From the NCBI GenBank assembly GCA_905209435.1, contig CAJLTE010000050.1:1-22428 (forward strand): a stretch of DNA of 22,428 bases, in the 5' to 3' direction. The notes under the pieces were generated by a model. The model saw only the letters and a program-made list of their open reading frames with translations, made no database searches and was not told the origin of the DNA. Within the stretch, counting starts at the first letter, position 1; each line of letters begins with the position of its first letter. This DNA is from an uncultured Blautia sp. GTDB taxonomy: Bacteria > Bacillota_A > Clostridia > Lachnospirales > Lachnospiraceae. The translations under genes were made by a program, and so were the position numbers. This document shows positions 6,631-15,100 of the stretch, piece by piece.

Positions 6631-9090
6631 TTAAATGTCATAAACACTGCGCACTTTCAAGCCATCCGGTATTCCACTAAGGATCTTTACTCTGCGTTCG
6701 CCTGCATTCATATCAAAATAGTTATCCTCAAGAATCAAATCATCATTTTTATTCGTGATTTCCACACTTTTTGCATAAGCCTGCGCACTGACAATAATCT
6801 CGTCTCCTTCTGTTCTCACAGTCAGTTTCGGATCCTGATAACGGAAGTACTTCGGATAGGAAAAGATTACAGTTCCCTGAGATATGATCTGCTCATTTTC
6901 CCATGCCTCATAACTTACATACTCATTGAAACAGTCAATTTCAGGAAGTTCAACTTTATCCATCCATACGCTGGAAAGTGCCGGAACTTCTACCCACTGT
7001 TCTTCCTGACACAGTACTTCTGCCTTTGCATTACGCACTGCATATTTTACCAGAACCTTTCGCGGTTTCAGAGTCTCATTTGTCACATTCAGATGAATGG
7101 ATTTCTCGAACTCAAAATGCTGGCGGTTCATATCCGCACCGACTGTCATCCAGCTCTGTTCCTCACAAGAAAGCATTACCGGTGCAAAGAATCTTTTTGC
7201 GTAATAATGGAGTGCTTTCCAGCGACCGTAATAGTCAATAGATGACCAGGAAATAACCGGCCAGCAGTCATTTAACTGCCAGTAAATAGCACCCATACAG
7301 CGGCCGCGGTTTCTGCGGTAATGTTCTACACCATAACGGATCCCATCTGCCTGAAGAAGCTGAGACGCATAAACAAAATCGCTGAAATTCTCAGGATAAC
7401 GATATGCTGCCTGCATATACTTGGCTATTTTTCCATTACCTCCGTAATTTCTCTGATGTTTCTCCATCACATAAGAAAACGGATTCAGTTCCCTCGGATC
7501 ATCTGTCACTGTCTCCAGTGTTTTCACAGACGGGAACGACTGAAAACCAAATTCAGAAGCATAACGGAAGAAATATTTCCGGTATTCTGCGAATGGCTTA
7601 TTACCATGCCATACTTCCCAGTAATGTACATCTCCTCGGTTTGGATCATTCGGATCATCAAAAGAGCCGCCTGATGACGGGCTTGCAGGCCAGTAAAACG
7701 TATCCGGATCATACTCTCTGAGCACTTCCGGAATTATACGCTCATACATCAGCAGATAATCCCGCACTTCTGTGGGCTTTGTCACCCAGGTTCCCTCTTT
7801 TACAAACATTTCCATCTCATTATTACCACACCACAATGCAAGAGATGCATGATGGCGGAGACGTTTGATATTATCGATAAATTCCTGACGGATATTTGCC
7901 TCAAACTCCGGTGTCAGTTCATACACAGAACATGCAAACATAAAGTCCTGCCATACCATCAGTCCCAATTCATCACAGAGATCAAAGAACCAGTCCTCCG
8001 GATAATAACCGCCGCCCCAGACACGAACAGTATTAAAATTAGCTCTCTTACATTGAAGAAGTAATTCTCTGGTACGTTCTCTGGATGTTCTCTGCAGCAG
8101 ATTATCCTCCGGAATATAATCAGCACCCATAGCAAATACCTGATGGCCATTTATCTCATGAGCAAAACTCTCGCCCCATTTATCTTTCTCAATATGCATA
8201 GTCAGCGTACGGAGACCTATTTTTCTGCACCAGGTATCTACAATCTTACCTCCTGATATCAGATCTACCTTAATTTCATACAATGGCTGTTCTCCCAGTC
8301 CGTTTGGCCACCAAAGCTGCGGATGATCAACCTCTATTTCATCCGGGCAGTCCTTCCATGTATTTTTGGTTCCGTCTGGTGATGTCACTGTAACTACATA
8401 TTCCAGACTTTCTGTATCATTTTCTGTCTCATTCTCTTCATCATCGACAGTTTCCACATCTACTTCCGGAATTAACAGAACCCTGCCATTCTCATGTACC
8501 TGACGGATATAGACACTGTCCAGTCTGGCTGATTCAACTCCCATAAGTGTTACAGGACGGAAAATGCCACCATCCGGCAAGCATGCACCCCAGTCCCAAC
8601 CGCTCATATAATGAGCTTTACGAAGATGCATAAATCCCTCAATTGTGTCATCATTTCCTCTGTTCTTATATTTTTGGAATGCCTCTGCCATAAATTTAAG
8701 CGGAGATCTGATAATGACACGAAGTACATTCTCACCATTCTCTAACAGCTCTCTTACAGGAAACTCCCAGACTCTGTGCATGTTGTCAGCTTTTCCCAGG
8801 CAGCATCCATTCAGATAAATATCTGCAATCGTATCAATCCCTTCAAATCTCAGGATTATTTCCTGACAATTTTCAAATTTTGCTCTTTCATAGGTAAATA
8901 CTGTTCTGTATTCATAATCTTCTTCCATCAGCGCTTTCGCCTGATATTCATTATCCTCAAAGAATGGATCTAACATCTTTCCTGCCATAAAAAATGCCGC
9001 ATAAATATCCCCCGGCACCTGGGCAGGAACCCAGTCCAATTTTCTTACATTACATAATTGCCAGTTTTCATGAAGCTGTAACTTTACCAT
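6631..9090 (-). CDS. Beta-mannosidase, glycoside hydrolase family 2
   Basis: An 819-residue GH2 enzyme that releases mannose from the non-reducing end of beta-mannosides, such as manno-oligosaccharides or N-glycan cores. There is no signal peptide, so it acts inside the cell on imported oligosaccharides. The N-terminal sugar-binding-like domain covers ~1-185, including HYMSGWDWGACLPDGGIFRP (160-179), typical of beta-mannosidases. An Ig-like domain follows, then the barrel from ~300. ALWCGNNEMEMF (418-429) carries the acid/base E425, and YASEFGFQSFPS (510-521) the nucleophile E513. Other typical blocks are NTVRVWGGGYY (353-363) and GAIYWQLNDCWPVISW. An unusual acidic stretch lies at ~214-230 in the second domain. 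The start at 9088-9090 is supported by GGGGG 7 bases upstream. No transporter is adjacent. Confidence 0.93.
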   Translation of the reverse strand: MVKLQLHENWQLCNVRKLDWVPAQVPGDIYAAFFMAGKMLDPFFEDNEYQAKALMEEDYEYRTVFTYERAKFENCQEIILRFEGIDTIADIYLNGCCLGKADNMHRVWEFPVRELLENGENVLRVIIRSPLKFMAEAFQKYKNRGNDDTIEGFMHLRKAHYMSGWDWGACLPDGGIFRPVTLMGVESARLDSVYIRQVHENGRVLLIPEVDVETVDDEENETENDTESLEYVVTVTSPDGTKNTWKDCPDEIEVDHPQLWWPNGLGEQPLYEIKVDLISGGKIVDTWCRKIGLRTLTMHIEKDKWGESFAHEINGHQVFAMGADYIPEDNLLQRTSRERTRELLLQCKRANFNTVRVWGGGYYPEDWFFDLCDELGLMVWQDFMFACSVYELTPEFEANIRQEFIDNIKRLRHHASLALWCGNNEMEMFVKEGTWVTKPTEVRDYLLMYERIIPEVLREYDPDTFYWPASPSSGGSFDDPNDPNRGDVHYWEVWHGNKPFAEYRKYFFRYASEFGFQSFPSVKTLETVTDDPRELNPFSYVMEKHQRNYGGNGKIAKYMQAAYRYPENFSDFVYASQLLQADGIRYGVEHYRRNRGRCMGAIYWQLNDCWPVISWSSIDYYGRWKALHYYAKRFFAPVMLSCEEQSWMTVGADMNRQHFEFEKSIHLNVTNETLKPRKVLVKYAVRNAKAEVLCQEEQWVEVPALSSVWMDKVELPEIDCFNEYVSYEAWENEQIISQGTVIFSYPKYFRYQDPKLTVRTEGDEIIVSAQAYAKSVEITNKNDDLILEDNYFDMNAGERRVKILSGIPDGLKVRSVYDI

Positions 9091-9181
9091 TTTTTATCCC
9101 CCATAGTTCTTATATACTCTTCCACTTCAAGTGATTTATCATCTGCAATAGGTTTTATTTACCCTGTAATATTCTTTTTTC

Positions 9182-9384
9182 TCATACATACAACTCCTCT
9201 TCCAGATCATATATCTCTTTTTTCCACATTAAGCCAGAAGAAATACTGATCTTGGCGCTGTTCATTTTCGCTCTCAGCATCTCCTCAATTCAATAATCGA
9301 ATGCTCGATACCATGAATTAGTTCAAGAATAATATACCACTCAAACGTCCCATAATCAACTACACCCCAAATATAAACTTTTGG
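9182..9384 (-). pseudogene. Possible decayed gene or small ORFs in the divergent gap
   Basis: The 397-base gap 9091-9487 has no intact large gene. On the minus strand a 36-codon open stretch (9384 down to a TGA at 9274-9276) reads VVDYGTFEWYIILELIHG in its middle. It overlaps, in another frame, a 32-codon ORF from the ATG at 9278-9280 to a TGA at 9182-9184 that ends KKEIYDLEEELYV. The GAGGAG in front of that ATG touches it, which is too close for a normal ribosome binding site. The two pieces could be one protein tail broken by a frameshift, or chance. I do not recognise the family. Confidence 0.22.
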
Positions 9385-9422
9385 TTATCAGTCACAGAAT
9401 GAACGGTATCAAACTTTGGTTT
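9375..9422 (+). promoter_or_regulatory. Direct repeats, possible operator of the LuxR/MalT-like regulator
   Basis: AAACTTTTGGTT (9375-9386) and AAACTTTGGTTT (9411-9422) are direct repeats about 35-36 bases apart. The second touches the -35 box of the regulator gene. A third similar site (12006-12019) lies in the promoter region of the secreted peptidase gene. Autoregulation is an inference. Confidence 0.4.
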
Positions 9423-9448
9423 TACTCTCATCATATATATGTTAGAAT
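9421..9448 (+). promoter_or_regulatory. Promoter of the LuxR/MalT-like regulator
   Basis: TTTACT (9421-9426), a 16-base spacer and TAGAAT (9443-9448) form an acceptable sigma-A promoter. The implied leader is about 33 bases, containing the AGAGG ribosome binding site. Confidence 0.5.
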
Positions 9449-9487
9449 AAAATCAGATAACTATTAAATTAAAAGAGGTTATAACCG

Positions 9488-11995
9488 ATGCCTAAAAAGA
9501 AATTTAATCTTCATACAATCTACATATCTGAGCGTCTGCAGGAATGTCTGATGCCGGTTTCTCATTCTGTACTTACCGTGGTGACTGCCCCTATGGGATA
9601 TGGAAAAACAACTGCTGTCAACTGGTATCTCAACAGGCAGGGCAAATCTGAAAAAACTTTTATAATCCGTATCAGTATTTATTCTGATAATGTGTCAGTT
9701 TTCTGGCAGAGTGTTCAGAGAGCTTTTTCCTTCGCCGGACTTAATTTTCTGGATAACTATATCTGTCCTTCAGATACTGCCGGTGCCAGTCTTCTAGCTG
9801 ATGAATTTTGTTATTCCCTGGGCAGTTCCGGAAACTACTATATCTTCATTGACGATTTTCATTTGCTGAAAGAAAACCGTGTTACAGATTTTATCTGTAC
9901 TCTTTCAAACAGACTTCCCGAGAACGTGCACCTGATCATAGCGGGAAGAAACAACTTTCTAACAGGAAAAGAAATCGTGCGTCTTGGAAAAAAGCTGCAC
10001 CGCATCGACACCCATGATCTGTGTCTGAACCGCCGAGAACTCTCTGTCTATACCCACCGCTGCGGTGCAGATCTGAATGAATCCCAGCTGAATGAACTCT
10101 TTCATTCCAGTGAGGGCTGGTTCTCAGCCGTCTATCTGAATCTCTGCACTTTTTCAGAGAACAGACAGCTTGCAGACCATCATTCAGATATTTACGAAAT
10201 GTTCTCTGCTGCTATGATCGCACCGCTTTCCAGGAAACAGCAGGAATTCCTGGCTGTTATGGGACTTGCAGATGAATTCTCCGTGGAAATGGCAGCTTTT
10301 GTCACAAAGAATCCTGAAACGGAACAGATTCTTGCATCCATGACCAGCCAGAATGCTTTCGTAAGTCGCCTTTCCGACGGTAACAGTTTCCGTTTTCATC
10401 ATATGATGAAAGAATGCGCACAGCGTACTTTTTCCAAACTTTCCGTGGAAAAGCAGACCACTTACCGAAATCGTTATGGACAATGGTATGAAACCCACGG
10501 TCAGTTTCTCCAGGCTCTCTCAGCTTATGAAAAAGCTCTTAATTATGATGCCGCACTTGCAGTGATCCAGAAGGATGCCGGGATACACCTTGCTTTCCTT
10601 TCACCGGAAAGAGTTCTCTCATTTCTTGATTCCTGCCCAAAAGAGCTCCAGAAAGACAGGCCTCTGGCACTTCTTGTCTTAATGCGCCGCATGTTTACCT
10701 GGCATCAGATTCCGAAAATGCTGGAACTAAAACAGCTTCTGGCAGATGCCATAGCTGAACATACAGATTTTTCTGAAGAAGAAAAAAATAATCTCTCCGG
10801 AGAATGCGATCTTATCATGAGCTTTCTGATGTACAACGACATCACCAGGATGAGTACTTTTCACCGCTGTGCAGGCGAAAAAATGTCCAGACCTGCAATC
10901 AGCATCCGCAATGAAGGAAGCTGGACTTTTGGTTCCCCCTCTGTACTGATGATGTTTCACCGCAAGTCCGGAACATTGGACGCAGAACTCACAGCCATGA
11001 ATGATTGTATGCCCCACTACTACCGGATCACACAGGGACACGGGCAGGGTGCAGAGTTACTTATGAATGCAGAAGCAGCATTTTCGCAGGGGAATTTCTC
11101 CGATGCTCATATCCTTCTTGAACAGGCTTATTCTATAATCGCATCAAATGGTCAGCAGAATATTTCTCTCTGCTGTGATTTTCTGGCAGCAAGACTCTCC
11201 CTTTTTCAGGACACAGCCCTGCCTGTCGGAAATCCTGAAAAGAAACGCAGAAAACTTCTGTCTCTTCACAATATGATGTGGCTGAATATCTTTGACAGCA
11301 CCTATGCTTATTACTATGCACTGACTGAAATGCCCGAGAAGATTCCTGCATTATTCAGAGATCATATGCTCTCCACTGTCAACTTCCTTGCTCCATGCAG
11401 ACCTATGATGGAAATGATTGAAAATCAGGTCTTTCTTTCACAGAAAATGTACGCAAAAGTCATCGGCAGAAGTGAGAAACTTCTGGCAATATGTGAGGAA
11501 ATGCATTATGCGCTTGTGTCTCTCCACATTCAGATTCAGACCGCTGCTGCTTATGAAATGCTCGCTAAACATCATGATGCACGTTTACTTCTGCAGCAGG
11601 CACTGAAAAATGCTCTGCCTGATGGCTTTCTGATTCCTTTTGCAGAAAATTACAGATATCTGAAAAGTATGCTGAATAGTATGAATGCCATATCATCGGA
11701 TCCGTTCATAAGCCGGATCATTTCCCTTGGCTCAGCTTATGAACAGTACTGCATCTGCCTGTCGAACCGCAATTCTCAGCCTGAGATCCTTAAAGTCCTG
11801 AACAGCAGAGAAACAGAAATCGCCTGCCTGATCGTCGAACATCTGAGCAACCGCGAAATTGCTGAGAAACTTTTTCTCTCTGAAGGCACTATTAAACAGT
11901 ATGTGAACCAGATTTATTCCAAACTGATGATCAGTGGCGATACACGTACCAAAAGAAAACAGCTGATAGAACTGATTTCTTCCATCGAACAGTAA
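9488..11995 (+). CDS. MalT-like LuxR-family transcriptional regulator (STAND ATPase)
   Basis: An 835-residue cytoplasmic regulator with the architecture of MalT. The N-terminal NTPase has a Walker A APMGYGKTT (34-42), a Walker B YYIFIDDFHLL (117-127) and LIIAGRN (149-155). A long helical middle (~330-760) looks like TPR-type sensor repeats. The C-terminal LuxR helix-turn-helix is at ~771-825 (LNSRETEIACLIVEHLSNREIAEKLFLSEGTIK region). In this class a ligand releases ATP-dependent oligomerisation and promoter activation. The inducer here is unknown. The ATG at 9488 has AGAGG 9 bases upstream. It is divergent from the beta-mannosidase gene and 131 bases upstream of the large secreted peptidase on the same strand. 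The peptidase promoter has a good -10 but a poor -35, as expected if it needs this activator. Confidence 0.9.
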   Translation: MPKKKFNLHTIYISERLQECLMPVSHSVLTVVTAPMGYGKTTAVNWYLNRQGKSEKTFIIRISIYSDNVSVFWQSVQRAFSFAGLNFLDNYICPSDTAGASLLADEFCYSLGSSGNYYIFIDDFHLLKENRVTDFICTLSNRLPENVHLIIAGRNNFLTGKEIVRLGKKLHRIDTHDLCLNRRELSVYTHRCGADLNESQLNELFHSSEGWFSAVYLNLCTFSENRQLADHHSDIYEMFSAAMIAPLSRKQQEFLAVMGLADEFSVEMAAFVTKNPETEQILASMTSQNAFVSRLSDGNSFRFHHMMKECAQRTFSKLSVEKQTTYRNRYGQWYETHGQFLQALSAYEKALNYDAALAVIQKDAGIHLAFLSPERVLSFLDSCPKELQKDRPLALLVLMRRMFTWHQIPKMLELKQLLADAIAEHTDFSEEEKNNLSGECDLIMSFLMYNDITRMSTFHRCAGEKMSRPAISIRNEGSWTFGSPSVLMMFHRKSGTLDAELTAMNDCMPHYYRITQGHGQGAELLMNAEAAFSQGNFSDAHILLEQAYSIIASNGQQNISLCCDFLAARLSLFQDTALPVGNPEKKRRKLLSLHNMMWLNIFDSTYAYYYALTEMPEKIPALFRDHMLSTVNFLAPCRPMMEMIENQVFLSQKMYAKVIGRSEKLLAICEEMHYALVSLHIQIQTAAAYEMLAKHHDARLLLQQALKNALPDGFLIPFAENYRYLKSMLNSMNAISSDPFISRIISLGSAYEQYCICLSNRNSQPEILKVLNSRETEIACLIVEHLSNREIAEKLFLSEGTIKQYVNQIYSKLMISGDTRTKRKQLIELISSIEQ

Positions 11996-12005
11996 CATAA
12001 CTTCT

Positions 12006-12019
12006 AACTAATGGTTAAT
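12006..12019 (+). promoter_or_regulatory. Candidate activator site upstream of the secreted peptidase
   Basis: AACTAATGGTTAAT matches the repeat AACTTTTGGTTATC found in the regulator's own promoter (9376-9389) at 10 of the first 13 positions. It lies about 15 bases upstream of the expected -35 position, a usual place for an activator. Confidence 0.35.
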
Positions 12020-12033
12020 AGACCTCTCCTTGT

Positions 12034-12061
12034 TTCGACCGTATACTGATATAAATATAAT
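12034..12061 (+). promoter_or_regulatory. Promoter of the large secreted peptidase (poor -35)
   Basis: A consensus TATAAT lies at 12056-12061. At 16-17 bases upstream only TTCGAC or TTTCGA is available, a weak -35 match. The predicted start is near 12068, a leader of about 60 bases. Confidence 0.45.
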
Positions 12062-12071
12062 ATTCGAGGCA

Positions 12072-12093
12072 GTACATCAGAAAGCTGATGTAC
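12072..12093 (+). other. Stem-loop at the 5' end of the peptidase mRNA
   Basis: GTACATCAG (12072-12080) and CTGATGTAC (12085-12093) form a perfect 9-bp stem with the loop AAAG. It begins within about five bases of the predicted transcript start. A stem at the very 5' end usually protects an mRNA from decay. No T-tract follows, so it is not a terminator. Confidence 0.55.
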
Positions 12094-12126
12094 ACAAAAA
12101 TACTCAAAACAAGGAGGGATTACATA

Positions 12127-15100
12127 ATGAAAAAGAAAAAATTTCTGGCTTTTACTCTATGCTCACTTCTAACCCTTACCAGTATTCAGACACCATGGGC
12201 ATTCTCTGACGAAGCACCCGATGATCCTGCATTTTCAGACGGAATTACCTCTGATGAAACAGCATACGGCACAGACATTTCTGATATACCTGCTTCTGAA
12301 AATTCTTCTGACATTTTAGCACCTGATTTTTCTTCCGGCGGGAGCGATGATTCAAATATTTCTTCGGACAGAGGTTCCTTTCAGGCAGCCCCCGCACGCA
12401 AACCGTCCGAAAATTCCATTCCGATCACTGCTGACAGTGGATTTGCAGACTCTGTTTTCCGAAAATGGATTTCCGAAAACCTTGATACGGATCATGATGG
12501 ACTTCTCTCTGACGAAGAAATCTCCGTATGCACAAAAATCACTATTCCTTCCATGTCAGTCGATTCTCTGGAAGGCATCGAATATTTTTATAACCTGGAG
12601 ACCTTGGACTGTTCCGGCAATGAACTGCTGTTTCTCGATGTATCAGCCAACACAGTTCTGAAATCTCTGAACTGCTCCCACAACAATCTGCTCAATCTGG
12701 ATCTCTCCTCCTGCAAAAAGCTGAAAAATCTTGACATTTCCTTTAACAGCTGCGGGAGCAACAGTTCCATCAGTCTTCCAAAACATCCTTCTGTGGAGAA
12801 ACTGAACATCTCTTCTGTTGCGCTTGATGATTTTGATTTCTCCCGTTTTTCCAAGTTGAAAGAACTGGATTGCAGCAACTGTAATCTGCTCGCCCTTAAA
12901 CCTGCATCTATGCCATCACTTGAAAAGCTTATCTGTTCCGGGAATCTCCTGGATACCCTGAACTTAAGGCGCCTTTCCAGTTTAAAAGATCTGGACTGTT
13001 CTTCCAACAGCATACAGACTCTGAAACTGCCAAACACCGAAGCACTGAATACCCTTTACTGCCAGAATAATCTTCTCACTAAATTGGATCTCTCCGGTTT
13101 TTCATCTCTGAAAAAGCTGAACTGTTCCGGAAATAAGCTGTTGGAGCCTGATCTTCGCAGCTGTCCTCTCGAAGAACTGATCTGCAATGATAACGTGATC
13201 CGTACTCCCAGGGAATTCTATGATCTGTCTCAGTTTGCTTCACCCAAAGATATCACTGTAATAGAAAATGGTCTGATCGATACCTCTTACCAGCTGACCG
13301 CTATTAATAAATTAAATCCGGTAAAAATCCGCCGCAAATTTACCAGTGCCGGCACAGAACAATATGGCACACAGATCATTTACATTGGATATCTGCTTGA
13401 AAATGATTTCCAGTCCTCTGCACTGTTTCATCAAATGCAGGAGAAATATCCACTGACAGATGATCACATGCTGTCCCGCGAGTATCTGAAGGAAGTTTCC
13501 TCCCTTTCTTTTGACGAAGGTTTTCCGTTATTTCCTTCAGATCTGACCTATTTTACAGGACTGAAAAGTCTGAGATGTACAAATCTTCCTCAAATCACCG
13601 AACTGGATCTCAGCAGAAATCCAGAACTTACCGAACTGATTTGTATGGGTACAGGTATCCTTTCTCTGGACCTTACCTCCAACACCAGACTGGAATCTGT
13701 TCAGCTATGTAACAATAACCTTTCCTCATTAAATATAACCGGACTTACATCACTTATCAGCCTTGACTGCCGTTTTAATTCTCTGATCAGTGTTGATACC
13801 ACAGGCTGCACTGTTCTGAAGGATACCCGGTTCTTCCCTCAGCATACATGCACAGTCAACGCTGATCAGGCAGGAAAAATTTCATTCGGCCAGCTGGGAA
13901 ATTTTCATCAGCAGCTGGATACACCGGCAGCGATCCTTGCGGGCAATGAACTGCTGTACACACCCGGAGATGACTTCTTTACTCTCTTACATCCCGCAGG
14001 AACCATGACGGAAGCATCTTTTTCCATCCTGGATACCAATACATGGGAGATTCTTGGAACCTGCCAGATGACCATAAACATTAAATCAGGAACTCCTGTC
14101 ACTCCTGCAAAACCGACATTAGAGAAAATCAAATCCTCTCATAAGGTTACCATCACCTGGAAAAAAATAAAGAAGGTCAGTGGGTACCGTATTCTCCGCA
14201 AAGAAAAGAATAAATCAGGGGCTTCATGGAAAGCAATCGCAACAGTTTCCCCTTCCCGTACATCCTATACAGACAGCACCGGACTGATCAAAAAATCCTA
14301 CCTCTATACCGTGCAGTCCTATACCTTCCAGAACGGTAAGAAAGTCTATAGTAAATATAACACCAAAGACCTGACCGGTACAGCAAAGCTCAAACGCCCT
14401 ACAGTTAAAAAGCCGAAAAAAGATGTTGTCATAAATCTTGTATGGGACGAAGTTCCAGGCGCCGACGGCTATCGTATTTACCGCCGCAAGAAGGGTACCT
14501 CCAAATGGACAAAACTGGAAGATATTGAATTTTCCGGGCTGTATTACACAGACGAAACTGCAGTTCCCAAAACAATCTACGATTATGCAGTCCGCCCATA
14601 CCGTAAGCTTGGCAGTAAAATTTCTCTGGGTGATTACAGCTCCACCGGATACGTCTGCCAGACTGCAATTCCAAAGGTCAGCCTGACTTCTGTCATTGAA
14701 CAGGATGGTGGTGTCACAGTGAAATGGAAACACCAGGTTTATGTCACCGGATACTTTATTTACCGTGCAGACAGTTCGAGCAGTAAATACTATAAAATTT
14801 CGAATATACCTAATAGTCCTGATGCAGAGAAATATTATAAATATTATGAGCCTGTGCCATTCGGCTCCGTAAATCCATTATATAAAGTTCGGGCATACAT
14901 CCTTATCGGTAAGAAATATTACTACGGACCATATTCCAGATCCCTGGCTCTAAATCCGTACTCCGATAATCCCAACGCCCACGATTTTTCGGAATTCCAC
15001 ATGGGTTACCAGTTAAGCAACAGTTCTTCCTCCACAGGTTTTGACCGTAACTATGATGACGGTGGCAGTTTTTCCATGGCTGCCGCCTATCTTACACGCG

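Noticed and set aside
12088..12126. An upstream in-frame ATG for the large peptidase gene
   Set aside because: It would put charged residues (MYTKILKTRRDYI) ahead of the signal peptide and has no ribosome site; AAGGAGG fits the ATG at 12127.
14641..14980. A second catalytic Cys upstream of the His block that would make the peptidase non-permuted
   Set aside because: The only Cys there (YVCQT) is in a linker between Fn3-like domains and lacks the GxCWxF and NQG context.
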